From DATBMY01 sp036554605 (lineage in GTDB: Bacteria; Acidobacteriota; Blastocatellia; UBA7656): 27,906 bases of DNA. Location: positions 1 through 27,906 of the forward strand of contig DATBMY010000043.1 of the NCBI GenBank assembly GCA_036554605.1. The letters run 5' to 3'. Of the stretch, positions 1 to 7,026 are shown piece by piece. A program made the translations under genes and the position numbers. The notes under the pieces are model-generated. The model ran no database searches and had not been told where the DNA came from. It saw only the letters and a list, made by a program, of their open reading frames with translations. Within the stretch, counting starts at the first letter, position 1. Every line of letters begins with the position of its first letter.

Positions 1-437
1 CGACGAGGAAGACGGTCGTGACGGGCGTGGAGATGTTCAAGAAGCTGTTGGATAGTGGAATGGCGGGAGACAACGTAGGGCTGTTGCTGAGGGGAGTGGA
101 GCGCAAGGAGATAGAGCGAGGGCAGGTGATAGCAAAGCCGGGCAGCATCACGCCGCACACGAAGTTCAAGGCGGAGGTATATGTGCTGACGAAGGAGGAG
201 GGGGGAAGGCACACGCCGTTTTTCACGGGGTACAGGCCGCAGTTTTATTTTCGGACGACGGACGTGACGGGAGTGGCGCAGTTACCGGAGGGAGTGGAGA
301 TGGTGATGCCCGGGGATAATTCGCAGTTGGAGATAGAGTTGATCGCGCCGATAGCGATGGAGAAGGGGCTGAGGTTCGCGATAAGAGAGGGAGGGCGGAC
401 GGTAGGAGCAGGCACCGTCTCCGACATTATCGAATAG
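1..437 (+). CDS. tuf: Elongation factor Tu, C-terminal part (5' end outside window)
   Basis: This is the C-terminal part of EF-Tu, the GTPase that delivers aminoacyl-tRNA to the ribosome. The frame is open from base 3 and the gene starts before the window. About 145 residues are visible, covering the end of domain II and domain III. Recognisable EF-Tu stretches are TGVEMFKKLLDSGMAGDNVG, LLLRGVERKEIERGQVIAKPG, the FFTGYRPQFYFRTTDVTG strand and the terminal RFAIREGGRTVGAGTVSDII. It lies 42 bases before rpsJ, the usual str/S10 junction. Its codon choice is unlike the genes after it: glycine is mostly GGA or GGG and arginine often AGG, whereas the ribosomal genes favour GGC and CGC. Confidence 0.97.
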   Translation, partial: TRKTVVTGVEMFKKLLDSGMAGDNVGLLLRGVERKEIERGQVIAKPGSITPHTKFKAEVYVLTKEEGGRHTPFFTGYRPQFYFRTTDVTGVAQLPEGVEMVMPGDNSQLEIELIAPIAMEKGLRFAIREGGRTVGAGTVSDIIE

Positions 438-479
438 GCGCTCCGAGCGCGCGAGGCGCTACGAGCAGAGAAAATAAAG

Positions 480-806
480 ATGCTTAACGAAAAGATTAGA
501 ATCAGGCTGAAGGCATATGATTACCGCGTGCTTGACCAGTCGACGGCTGAGATAGTCGACACGGCCAAGCGCACGGGCGCGCGCGTCGCCGGGCCGATCC
601 CGCTGCCCACGGTTAAGAACAAGTATACCGTGCTGCGGAGTCCGCACGTTGACAAGAAATCGCGCGAACAGTTTGAGATTCGCACTCACAAGCGGCTCAT
701 GGATATACTCGACCCGACCCCGCAGACAGTCGACGCTCTTATGAAGCTCGATCTGCCTGCCGGAGTTGATGTAGAGATCAAGGCCTTCGGCAAAGACCAC
801 AAGTAA
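480..806 (+). CDS. rpsJ: 30S ribosomal protein S10
   Basis: S10 is a 30S head protein and also partners NusB in transcription antitermination. The 108-residue product is close to the usual 102 or so. It begins MLNEKIRIRLKAYDYRVLDQ and contains the family's GPIPLPT and FEIRTHKRLMDI segments. The ATG follows a purine-rich stretch rather than a strong Shine-Dalgarno. It is the first gene of the S10 block. A heptad inverted repeat separates it from rplC. Confidence 0.97.
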   Translation: MLNEKIRIRLKAYDYRVLDQSTAEIVDTAKRTGARVAGPIPLPTVKNKYTVLRSPHVDKKSREQFEIRTHKRLMDILDPTPQTVDALMKLDLPAGVDVEIKAFGKDHK

Positions 807-808
807 AC

Positions 809-893
809 AGTCCGAAGTCGATAGTCCGCAGTCCGTAGTCGGCCAGACGGGCCGACACTGACTTCGGGCTTTGGACACCGGACACCGGACTTA
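809..893. repeat. Heptad inverted-repeat element, rpsJ-rplC gap
   Basis: Five in-phase 7-mers fill 809-843: AGTCCGA, AGTCGAT, AGTCCGC, AGTCCGT, AGTCGGC. They are followed by a perfect 7-bp hairpin (838-844 with 850-856). Reverse-oriented heptads then run at 873-893 (GGACACC, GGACACC, GGACTTA). The transcript could fold as a long imperfect hairpin ending just before the rplC start at 899. Confidence 0.85.
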
Positions 894-898
894 AGAAT

Positions 899-1528
899 AT
901 GGTCAACGGAATAATTGGTAAGAAGCTTGGAATGACGCAGATTTTCGCGCCGGACGGAACGGTTACGCCGGTAACGGTCTTGAAGGCCGGTCCCTGCGTC
1001 GTCGTTCAAAAGAAGACGGTCAATAGCGATGGCTATGACGCGGTTCAGCTGGGGCTTGTCGAAGAGAAGCCGCCGCGCCGGGTCAACAAGCCGACCGAAG
1101 GCCACTTCAAGCGGGCTGGCGTGCCGCCCACGCGCGTGCTGCGTGAAGTTCGGGTCGACTCGGACGAGGAAGCGACTAATGTCGGCGACAAGATACTTGT
1201 CGATATGTTCAACGCCAACGACGTTGTAGAGATTATCGGCAAATCGAAGGGGCGCGGTTTCGCGGGATTCATCAAACGCCACGGGTTCGCGGGCGGGCGC
1301 GCCACGCACGGTTCCATGTTTCACCGCGCGCCCGGAGGCATCGGCGCGTCGGCATACCCTTCGCGCGTAATCAAAGGCACGCGCATGGCGGGCCATATGG
1401 GTGTCGAGCGCAAGACTATAAAGAACCTCCGAGTCGTAGCGGTCGATACCGAGAATAATTTGTTGATGGTGCGCGGGGCGGTGCCTGGCCCGAACGGCGC
1501 ATACGTCTTGATTAAGAAGGCGCAATAA
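899..1528 (+). CDS. rplC: 50S ribosomal protein L3
   Basis: L3 is an early-assembly 50S protein that reaches toward the peptidyl transferase centre. The product has 209 residues, the normal length. It begins MVNGIIGKKLGMTQIF and carries the family's long loop with GRATHGSMFHRAPGGIG and KGTRMAGHMG. The start is fixed by the canonical N-terminus. No strong Shine-Dalgarno is visible because the right arm of a heptad element runs up to the ATG. Confidence 0.97.
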   Translation: MVNGIIGKKLGMTQIFAPDGTVTPVTVLKAGPCVVVQKKTVNSDGYDAVQLGLVEEKPPRRVNKPTEGHFKRAGVPPTRVLREVRVDSDEEATNVGDKILVDMFNANDVVEIIGKSKGRGFAGFIKRHGFAGGRATHGSMFHRAPGGIGASAYPSRVIKGTRMAGHMGVERKTIKNLRVVAVDTENNLLMVRGAVPGPNGAYVLIKKAQ

Positions 1529-1530
1529 CA

Positions 1531-1593
1531 AGTCCGAGGTACTGAGTCCGAAGTCCGAGGTCTTGACACCGGACTCGGGCGCCGGACTTCGAC
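1531..1593. repeat. Heptad inverted-repeat element, rplC-rplD gap
   Basis: The left heptads are AGTCCGA, GGTACTG, AGTCCGA, AGTCCGA and GGTCTTG (1531-1565). Reverse-sense heptads ACACCGG, ACTCGGG, CGCCGGA, CTTCGAC follow directly (1566-1593). It belongs to the same AGTCCGA family as the preceding gap. The arm ends next to GGAG, the rplD ribosome binding site. Confidence 0.8.
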
Positions 1594-1604
1594 GGAGCAG
1601 AAAA

Positions 1605-2234
1605 ATGCCTGTTGTGAAGGTAAAGAACCTTAAGAACGAAGAGGTGGGCGAGCTTGAGCTGTCGGACGAAGTGTTCGGCGCGCCGCTCAACAAGTCGCTC
1701 ATCTACGAAGCGGTCAAGAGCTTTCTGGCGAACCAGCGGGCCGGCACTTCGGCCACCAAGACGCGCGGCAATACGAGCGGGTCGGGCAAGAAGCTCTGGA
1801 AGCAGAAGGGGACGGGGCGCGCGCGCATAGCGAGTCTTCGTAGCCCTCTTTGGAAGGGCGGAGGAAACGCGCACGGGCCGCAGCCGCGAGACTGGTCCTA
1901 CCGCATACCGAAAAAGATGCGTCGCGGGGCGATTCGCTCGGTCCTTTCCGAGCGGCTGCGTGAAGGCGGCATAATCATCGTCGATAAGTTCGAGCTTCAA
2001 TCGCATAAGACGAAAGAGTTCGTCGCGGCGCTTATGGGGCTCGGGTTGAGCAGGCGAACGCTTATAGTCGACTCGCTCGACAACAACAACCTGGCGCTGT
2101 CGTCGCGTAATCTGCCCAACGTCACTTACATCGCGCCGAGCGACGTGAACGTCTACAACCTGCTCACGCACGAGCAGCTTGCGCTTACGCGCGAGGCGGC
2201 GGCCCAGCTTGAGCGGCAGCTAGGCAGTAAATAG
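1605..2234 (+). CDS. rplD: 50S ribosomal protein L4
   Basis: L4 binds 23S rRNA domain I, lines the exit tunnel and in some bacteria represses its own operon. The start is the ATG at 1605 (MPVVKVKNLKNEEVGELELS), 8 bases after GGAG at 1594-1597. An in-frame start at 1563 would add residues encoded by the heptad repeat and is rejected. The product has 209 residues. The tunnel loop is visible as GTSATKTRGNTSGSGKKLWK followed by QKGTGRARIASLRSPLWKGG. Confidence 0.97.
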   Translation: MPVVKVKNLKNEEVGELELSDEVFGAPLNKSLIYEAVKSFLANQRAGTSATKTRGNTSGSGKKLWKQKGTGRARIASLRSPLWKGGGNAHGPQPRDWSYRIPKKMRRGAIRSVLSERLREGGIIIVDKFELQSHKTKEFVAALMGLGLSRRTLIVDSLDNNNLALSSRNLPNVTYIAPSDVNVYNLLTHEQLALTREAAAQLERQLGSK

Positions 2235-2244
2235 GAGGCGGCTA

Positions 2245-2574
2245 ATGCAGACTATCTGGGATGTAATAAAAGGGCCGGTCATCACCGAGAAAGCGCTCAC
2301 GATGAAGGACGAACCCGAGTCGATGGGTCGCGCCGGCAACGAGCGGCAAATACTGACGCTCAAAGTCGACGCCCGCGCGAGCAAGCCTGAGATCAAGCGC
2401 GCCGTCGAGCATATCTTCGGCGTCAAGGTCGAAGATGTGCGCGTCGCCAATTTTCGCGGCAAGTTGAAGCGAATACCGACGCGCCGCGAGATGGGGCGCA
2501 GGCCGGGCTGGAAGAAAGCTTTTGTCACGCTCAAGGCGGGCGAGAAGCCGATTATGTACGAGGACGTAATCTGA
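2245..2574 (+). CDS. rplW: 50S ribosomal protein L23
   Basis: L23 sits at the exit-tunnel rim and docks trigger factor and SRP. The product has 109 residues, within family range. It begins MQTIWDVIKGPVITEKAL and contains the KVDARASKPEIKRAVEHIFG and KLKRIPTRREMGRRPGWKKA segments. A strong GGAGG precedes the ATG by 6 bases, and the gene starts 10 bases after rplD, which suggests coupled translation. Confidence 0.96.
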   Translation: MQTIWDVIKGPVITEKALTMKDEPESMGRAGNERQILTLKVDARASKPEIKRAVEHIFGVKVEDVRVANFRGKLKRIPTRREMGRRPGWKKAFVTLKAGEKPIMYEDVI

Positions 2575-2636
2575 TTTTGGATTTTGGATTCTGGGGACAA
2601 GATTCCCAGAAATCCGGAAATCCAAAATCCAAAATG
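2574..2636. repeat. Heptad inverted-repeat element, rplW-rplB gap
   Basis: The left arm (2574-2596) repeats ATTTTGG-type heptads. The right arm (2604-2635) contains the reverse complement as four or five heptads ending in AATCCAAAATCCAAAAT. The arms pair almost perfectly around a short core. The first copy overlaps the rplW stop codon. This AT-rich consensus differs from the elements in neighbouring gaps. Confidence 0.85.
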
Positions 2637-2644
2637 GGAAGGCG

Positions 2645-3469
2645 ATGGGAATTAGAAAGTTAACACCTACATCACCCGCGCGGCGTTACCAGACTTATCT
2701 CACCCGCGACGAGATAACGACCGATACGCCTTATGAACCGCTGCTCGCGCCCAAAAAGCGCATATCCGGGCGCAACAGCAACGGGCATATAACCGTACGC
2801 CGGCGTGGCGGCGGCGCGAAGCGCCAGTACCGCATAATCGATTTCAAGCGAGACAAGGCAGGCATACCGGCGAAGGTGGCTACAATAGAGTACGACCCGA
2901 ATCGCTCGGCCCACATCGCGCTTCTCAATTATCTTGACGGTGAGAAGCGCTATATCATAGCGCCGGTCGGGCTCAAGGTCGGACAGACGATAGTCTCCGG
3001 CCCGGAAGCCGACATCATCCCCGGAAACGCCCTGCCGCTTCGCTTCATCCCGCTTGGCACAACCATTCATAACGTCGAGCTGAGACCCGGCAAGGGCGCG
3101 CAGATGGTCCGGGCGGCGGGCGGCGCGGCGCAGCTTGTGGCGAAGGAAGGGGATTGGGCGCAGCTTCGATTGCCGAGCGGCGAGATTCGCCGCATCAATA
3201 TCGAGTGCTACGCCACGGTGGGCCAGATAGGCAATATAGAATATAGCAACGTGAGCCTCGGCAAAGCGGGGCGCAAGCGATGGCTCGGGCGACGCCCGAA
3301 AGTGCGCGGCGTGGCGATGAACCCCGTTGACCACCCGCATGGCGGCGGCGAGGGCAAGACCTCGGGCGGGCGAAACCCCGTCACTCCCTGGGGGCAGCCG
3401 ACGCGCGGCTATAAGACTCGTAACAACAAGCGCACCGATAAATTCATCGTGCGCAGAGCAAAGAAATAA
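2645..3469 (+). CDS. rplB: 50S ribosomal protein L2
   Basis: L2 is needed for subunit joining and peptidyl transferase function. The 274-residue product matches the usual 273 or so. It starts MGIRKLTPTSPARRY. The C-terminal region has GVAMNPVDHPHGGGEGKTSG (about residues 222-241) with the highly conserved His230, followed by the basic tail GYKTRNNKRTDKFIVRRAKK. It ends just before the longest GTCAGTG-type element in the S10 block. Confidence 0.98.
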   Translation: MGIRKLTPTSPARRYQTYLTRDEITTDTPYEPLLAPKKRISGRNSNGHITVRRRGGGAKRQYRIIDFKRDKAGIPAKVATIEYDPNRSAHIALLNYLDGEKRYIIAPVGLKVGQTIVSGPEADIIPGNALPLRFIPLGTTIHNVELRPGKGAQMVRAAGGAAQLVAKEGDWAQLRLPSGEIRRINIECYATVGQIGNIEYSNVSLGKAGRKRWLGRRPKVRGVAMNPVDHPHGGGEGKTSGGRNPVTPWGQPTRGYKTRNNKRTDKFIVRRAKK

Positions 3470-3476
3470 CGGCAGC

Positions 3477-3585
3477 GGTCAGTGGTCAGTGGCCAGTGGT
3501 CAGAGAGTATTGAATTTGTAATATGCAAATCGTATTTCACAGACCACAAGCTACTGACCACCGATCACCGGCCACTGACCACTGA
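3477..3585. repeat. Heptad inverted-repeat element, rplB-rpsS gap
   Basis: The left arm (3477-3503) is tandem GGTCAGT-type heptads and the right arm (about 3551-3585) is their reverse complement (CCACTGA type). Between them is an AT-rich core of about 47 bases that contains further imperfect palindromes. The right arm ends about 8 bases before the rpsS ATG. Confidence 0.87.
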
Positions 3586-3592
3586 GTGAGTT

Positions 3593-3880
3593 ATGGCAAG
3601 ATCAATTAGAAAAGGGCCGTTCATTGATGAACACCTGATGAATAAGATAACGCGGATGAATTCAGCCAACGAGAAGCGGGTCGAAAAGACCTGGTCTCGC
3701 CGCTCGACGATTGTGCCCGAGATGGTCGGTCACACCATCGCCGTGCACAATGGCAAGAAGTTCATCCCGGTCTACATTCAGGAGAACATGGTCGGGCACA
3801 AGCTCGGGGAGTTCTCGCCCACGAGGGCTTTCAAGGGGCACCCTGAGAAAAGCGACAAGACCGTAAAGAAAGGGAAGTAA
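3593..3880 (+). CDS. rpsS: 30S ribosomal protein S19
   Basis: S19 is a 30S head protein that contacts the A-site tRNA and intersubunit bridges. The product has 95 residues, normal length. It begins MARSIRKGPFIDEHLMNKI and shows TWSRRSTIVPEMVGHTIAVH and MVGHKLGEFSPTRAFKGH. The ATG follows GAGTGAGTT, where the end of the repeat arm merges into the translation start. It lies 3 bases before rplV. Confidence 0.97.
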   Translation: MARSIRKGPFIDEHLMNKITRMNSANEKRVEKTWSRRSTIVPEMVGHTIAVHNGKKFIPVYIQENMVGHKLGEFSPTRAFKGHPEKSDKTVKKGK

Positions 3881-3883
3881 GCC

Positions 3884-4246
3884 ATGAAGGCACGCGCAGT
3901 CGCAAAATACATCAAGGGCTCGCCGCAAAAGGCCCGGCTGGTCATCGACCTCATACGCGGCCGCAACGTCAACGAGGCGCTTGCGATGCTGCGCGCAACC
4001 AATAAGCGCGCGGCGGCCCCGATCGAGATGACGCTGCGGTCGGCAATAGCCAACGCGGAGCAGAAGGCCGATCAGCTTAATGTCGCGATAGATGTCGACC
4101 GGCTCAAGGTTTCAAGGGCCGCCGTCGACCTGGGGCCGACAAAATGGCGCCGCCGCGTCAGGCCCGCGCCGATGGGCCGCGCCTACCGCGAGCGAAGGTG
4201 GCAAAGCCACATCACCATCGAGGTGGAAACGGAAAAGGAAGATTAA
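3884..4246 (+). CDS. rplV: 50S ribosomal protein L22
   Basis: L22 has a beta-hairpin that lines the nascent-peptide tunnel. The product has 120 residues. It opens MKARAVAKYIKGSPQKARLV and keeps the LIRGRNVNEALAML helix. The tunnel hairpin region GPTKWRRRVRPAPMGRAYRE is intact, with the family's SHITIEVE end. It starts 3 bases after rpsS and lies 2 bases from rpsC, so these genes are tightly coupled. Confidence 0.97.
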   Translation: MKARAVAKYIKGSPQKARLVIDLIRGRNVNEALAMLRATNKRAAAPIEMTLRSAIANAEQKADQLNVAIDVDRLKVSRAAVDLGPTKWRRRVRPAPMGRAYRERRWQSHITIEVETEKED

Positions 4247-4248
4247 AT

Positions 4249-4908
4249 ATGGGTCAGAAAGTTCATCCGTATGGCTTCAGGCTCGGATTCAATCGCGGCT
4301 GGCATTCAAACTGGATTGCCAAGCGCGATTACGCGGATCTGCTGCATGAAGACCTGAAACTCAAGAAAGAATTGAAGAGGCGCTTTGCGGGCGCGGGCGT
4401 TTCCAATATAGATGTCGAGCGCGCTGCCAATAAGCTCAAGATCATCATACACACCTCGCGGCCTGGCATAATCATCGGCCGCAAGGGCGCCGAGATCGAC
4501 AAGCTCAAGCAGGAGATTAAAGAGCGAACGGGCCGCGAGGTCTATGTCAACATCCAGGAGATACACAAGCCGGAGTTGAACGCGCAGTTGCAGGCCGAGC
4601 AGATCGCGCAGCAGCTCGAAAAGCGCATCGCTTTTCGCCGCGCCATGCGTCGCGCGGTCGAGAACGCTCAGCGCTTCGGCGCGCAAGGCATCAAGGTGCG
4701 CGTTTCGGGACGGTTGAACGGGGCCGAGATTGCCCGCAGCGAATGGTATCTGCAGGGGCGGCTGCCGCTGCACACGCTCAGGGCCGACATTGATTACGGG
4801 TTCGCGCAGGCCTACACGACCTTCGGCGTCATCGGCGTCAAGGTATGGATCTACCGCGGCGACGAGTTGAGCATCCGCCGCGCGGCAGCCCCGCGCCGAC
4901 CGCAATAG
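4249..4908 (+). CDS. rpsC: 30S ribosomal protein S3
   Basis: S3 is a KH-domain protein at the mRNA entry channel. The start is the ATG at 4249 (MGQKVHPYGFRLGFNRGWHS), preceded by AAGGA. A longer in-frame reading from 4144 would overlap rplV and has no S3 similarity. The product has 219 residues. The KH signature IIIGRKGAEIDKLKQEI is near residues 75-91. The C-terminal S3 domain includes GRLNGAEIARSEWYLQGRLP and ADIDYGFAQAYTTFGVIGVK. Confidence 0.97.
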   Translation: MGQKVHPYGFRLGFNRGWHSNWIAKRDYADLLHEDLKLKKELKRRFAGAGVSNIDVERAANKLKIIIHTSRPGIIIGRKGAEIDKLKQEIKERTGREVYVNIQEIHKPELNAQLQAEQIAQQLEKRIAFRRAMRRAVENAQRFGAQGIKVRVSGRLNGAEIARSEWYLQGRLPLHTLRADIDYGFAQAYTTFGVIGVKVWIYRGDELSIRRAAAPRRPQ

Positions 4909-4910
4909 CA

Positions 4911-4997
4911 GGGGTCGGGAGCCGGGAGTCAGGGGTCAGAGATGGAAATACTTCCTGGCTGGCCAGTGACTCCCGGCCACCGACCACCGACCACTGG
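4911..4997. repeat. Heptad inverted-repeat element, rpsC-rplP gap
   Basis: The left arm 4911-4939 consists of GGGGTCG/GGGAGTC/AGGGGTC-type heptads. The right arm (about 4955-4997) has reverse-sense ACCGACC-type copies. The core is short and contains CTGGCTGGCCAG, itself palindromic. It is followed directly by AAAGG and the rplP start. Confidence 0.8.
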
Positions 4998-5005
4998 TAA
5001 AGGTT

Positions 5006-5446
5006 ATGGCTGAATATAAGATTCCAAAGCGTATGAAGTACCGCAAGCAGCAGCGGGGCCGCATGAGCGGCGTCGCCACGCGAGGGGCGGAAATATCATT
5101 TGGCGAGTATGGGCTCAAGGCGCTCGAGCCAGCCTGGATCACCGGCAAGCAGATAGAGGCTTCGCGCGTAGCCATGACTCGCTTTATCAAGCGCGGCGGC
5201 AAGATATGGATACGGGTCTTTCCAGATAAGCCGATCACCAAGAAGCCGGCCGAAACGCGCATGGGCAAGGGCAAGGGCGCGCCCGAAGGCTGGGTCGCGG
5301 TCGTCAAGCCGGGCCGCGTGCTGTTTGAGATGGAAGGCGTCGACGAAAAGACTGCGGCCGAAGCCATGAGGCTCGCCGCGCAGAAACTGCCTATCAAGAC
5401 CAAGTTCATCACGCGCAAGGATCAGGAGTCAGGAGGATTGGTATGA
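5006..5446 (+). CDS. rplP: 50S ribosomal protein L16
   Basis: L16 binds near the A-site and organises tRNA on the 50S subunit. The 146-residue product is slightly longer than the usual 136-144. It carries the family blocks MKYRKQQRGRMSG, GEYGLKALEPAWITGKQIEA and ETRMGKGKGAPEGWVAVVKPG. AAAGG precedes the ATG. Its last codons overlap rpmC by 4 bases (ATGA), a translational-coupling arrangement. Confidence 0.97.
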   Translation: MAEYKIPKRMKYRKQQRGRMSGVATRGAEISFGEYGLKALEPAWITGKQIEASRVAMTRFIKRGGKIWIRVFPDKPITKKPAETRMGKGKGAPEGWVAVVKPGRVLFEMEGVDEKTAAEAMRLAAQKLPIKTKFITRKDQESGGLV

Positions 5447-5646
5447 AGGCCGAAGAGATGAGAGAGCTTTCAGAAGAGGAGCTGCGCGGCAGGGTGAACG
5501 AGCTGAAGGAGCAGATTTTTCGCATGCGCTTCAAGCTGTCGCTCGGGAACACCGACGTGGTGAAACAGTTGCGCGAATCGCGCAAGGATCTGGCGCGGGT
5601 CAGGACTCTGCTGCGCGAGCGCGAGCTTGGCGTGGCGCGAAGCTAA
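5443..5646 (+). CDS. rpmC: 50S ribosomal protein L29
   Basis: L29 is a small helical-hairpin protein near the tunnel exit. The product has 67 residues. It shows the family pattern ELSEEELRGRVNELKEQIFR followed by MRFKLSLGNTDVVKQLRESR, with the ARVRTLLRERE end. The start overlaps the rplP stop (ATGA), and AGGAGG lies upstream inside rplP. Confidence 0.95.
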   Translation: MKAEEMRELSEEELRGRVNELKEQIFRMRFKLSLGNTDVVKQLRESRKDLARVRTLLRERELGVARS

Positions 5647-5676
5647 GGCCAGGCCATTCGCTTTTGAAGGGTGAGT

Positions 5677-6084
5677 ATGGAAGAGAATAACAACGAGAGC
5701 ACGAACGAAACCGAGAACGCCAACGAAACCGTCAGCGAGGGCGGCCTGCTTGTTGACGCAGCGCGCGCAATCGGCTCGACAATTGGAAAGGTCGCCTCCG
5801 CAATCGGCGTGGGCGAAACCGGCGAGGCGGAGCCGGCGAAGCGCCGTCGTCAGGAGAAAGTCGGGCTTGTAACGAGCGACAAGATGGAGAAGACCGTCGT
5901 CGTTCGCGTCGAGCGCCAGGTTCGCCACCAGAAGTACAAAAGATATATACGTCGCCGGTCGAAATTCATGGCGCACGACGAGCTTGGCGCGCGCGTGGGC
6001 GATACGGTGCGCATTATAGAGACCCGGCCGCTTTCGGCTCGCAAGCGCTGGCGCGTGATAGAGATTGTTCAACGAGCAAGCTGA
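5677..6084 (+). CDS. rpsQ: 30S ribosomal protein S17 with long N-terminal extension
   Basis: S17 is a primary 16S-binding OB-fold protein, usually about 80-90 residues. Here it is 135. The S17 core begins near residue 57 (QEKVGLVTSDKMEKTVVVRV) and ends with ETRPLSARKRWRVIEIV. Residues 1-22 are rich in Glu, Asn and Thr. Residues 23-46 form a Gly/Ala/Ile-rich stretch that could be an amphipathic helix, and 47-56 link to the core. The ATG at 5677 is chosen because GAAGG lies 6 bases upstream; a GTG at 5671 in the same frame is less likely. No credible start lies between the extension and the core. The role of the extension is unknown. Confidence 0.92.
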   Translation: MEENNNESTNETENANETVSEGGLLVDAARAIGSTIGKVASAIGVGETGEAEPAKRRRQEKVGLVTSDKMEKTVVVRVERQVRHQKYKRYIRRRSKFMAHDELGARVGDTVRIIETRPLSARKRWRVIEIVQRAS

Positions 6085-6089
6085 AGTAA

Positions 6090-6161
6090 GTGACAGGTGA
6101 CAAGTCACAAGTGAAGGGATAAAAGCCTCTCACTCGTCACTCGTCACTCGTCACTCGCCAC
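6090..6161. repeat. Heptad inverted-repeat element, rpsQ-rplN gap
   Basis: The left heptads are GTGACAG, GTGACAA, GTCACAA and GTGAAGG. The right arm is CACTCGT three times and then CACTCGC (6131-6158). The consensus GTGAC/GTCAC is distinct from the other gaps but the architecture is the same. The right arm runs into CGAGGAAAAG, the likely rplN ribosome binding site. Confidence 0.85.
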
Positions 6162-6172
6162 GAGGAAAAGTT

Positions 6173-6541
6173 ATGGTTCAAATGAGGTCAATCCTTGAGG
6201 TCGCGGACAACTCCGGGGCCAAGCGCATTGCGATGATACTGCCGCTGGGCGGCCACACGGGGCTTCGCGCGGGTCTGGGAGACATCATCACCGCGTCGGT
6301 CAATGAAGCCGCGCCCGACGGGGCGGTCAAGAAGGGACAGGTCGTGCGCGCCGTTATAGTCCGCGTGCGCAAAGAGACCCGGCGCAGAGACGGCACGTAC
6401 ATACGCTTCGACCAGAACGCGGCCGTGATAATAAAGCCTGACAATGAGCCGGTCGGCACGCGCGTTTTCGGTCCCGTCGCGCGCGAGCTGCGCGAGAAGC
6501 GTTTTATGAAAATAGTGAGCCTCGCGCCTGAAGTGATTTAA
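6173..6541 (+). CDS. rplN: 50S ribosomal protein L14
   Basis: L14 lies at the subunit interface and takes part in bridges to 16S rRNA. The 122-residue product is the standard length. It begins MVQMRSILEVADNSGAKRI and includes GDIITASVNEAAP, VRAVIVRVRKETRRRDGTYI and GTRVFGPVARELREKRFMKI. By hand count 6 of its 11 isoleucine codons are AUA, unusual for a highly expressed gene in GC-rich DNA. It opens the spc block. Confidence 0.97.
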   Translation: MVQMRSILEVADNSGAKRIAMILPLGGHTGLRAGLGDIITASVNEAAPDGAVKKGQVVRAVIVRVRKETRRRDGTYIRFDQNAAVIIKPDNEPVGTRVFGPVARELREKRFMKIVSLAPEVI

Positions 6542-6610
6542 TCAGGGGCCGGGCGCGGGATCGCGAGATTTCAAATTCGAGATTTCAGATCTGCTGACCC
6601 TCGACCCCCG
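6542..6610. repeat. Nested inverted-repeat element, rplN-rplX gap
   Basis: GGGGCCG/GGCGCGG-like left copies and CTGACCC/TCGACCC right copies flank an AT-rich core. The core holds GAGATTTCAAATTCGAGATTTC and an AGATCT palindrome. The same GATTTGA/TTTCAGA core words recur in the rpsN-rpsH, rpsE-rpmD and accB-accC gaps. Confidence 0.7.
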
Positions 6611-6622
6611 AACCGAGGAATT

Positions 6623-6955
6623 ATGAACGTAGAGATAAACGTAAGAAAGAATGACCGGGTGATAGTTATAACCGGTAAAGACCGCGGCAAGACGGGCCGC
6701 ATCATAGAAGTCCTCCCGCGCAAGCACAAGGTGATTGTTGAGGGCGTCAACGTCATCAAGCGGCACAGCAAAGCCAATACGAGGCGGGGCGTGCAGGGTG
6801 GGATACTCGAGCGGGAGGCCCCTATAGACTTGTCAAACGTGATGCTCGTCTGCCCGCACTGCGGCCGGGGGACTCGCGCCGCGCACCAGGTGCTTGAGGA
6901 CGGCAAGCGGCACCGCGCTTGCAAAAAGTGCGGCGCGGCTATTGAGAAACAGTAA
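6623..6955 (+). CDS. rplX: 50S ribosomal protein L24
   Basis: L24 is an assembly-initiating protein with a KOW domain. The product has 110 residues. The KOW motif is VRKNDRVIVITGKDRGKTGR (residues 7-26). The C-terminal half carries two CxxC pairs (Cys77/Cys80 and Cys100/Cys103) in a CPHCGRGTRA...CKKCG layout, so a zinc ribbon is likely, as in a subset of bacterial L24 proteins. GAGG precedes the ATG by 5 bases. Confidence 0.96.
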   Translation: MNVEINVRKNDRVIVITGKDRGKTGRIIEVLPRKHKVIVEGVNVIKRHSKANTRRGVQGGILEREAPIDLSNVMLVCPHCGRGTRAAHQVLEDGKRHRACKKCGAAIEKQ

Positions 6956-6958
6956 CCA

Positions 6959-7012
6959 CGTGGGGCAAAACGCTAGCGCTACTGAAGGCAGCTCCCCACG
7001 GCGCATCAGTAG
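6959..7012 (+). promoter_or_regulatory. Candidate crossing-stem RNA (H-type pseudoknot-like) before rplE
   Basis: Two perfect 7-bp complementarities interleave in the rplX-rplE gap. CGTGGGG (6959-6965) pairs with CCCCACG (6994-7000), and CTACTGA (6979-6985) pairs with TCAGTAG (7006-7012). The order a-b-a'-b' is that of an H-type pseudoknot, with loops of 13, 8 and 5 bases. The second stem ends about 9 bases before the AGGAG of rplE. Unlike most other gaps, this one has no heptad array. Function is inferred only. Confidence 0.45.
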
Positions 7013-7026
7013 AAAGGTATAAGGAG

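Noticed and set aside
686..1702. Long - strand open frame across rpsJ, rplC and rplD
   Set aside because: It crosses three clear ribosomal genes and the repeat gaps between them, and its protein is low-complexity where it reads through heptads.
2574..2636. Heptad inverted repeats considered as intrinsic terminators
   Set aside because: They occur within one operon of essential genes and no U-run follows the right arm. Full termination at each would silence the operon.
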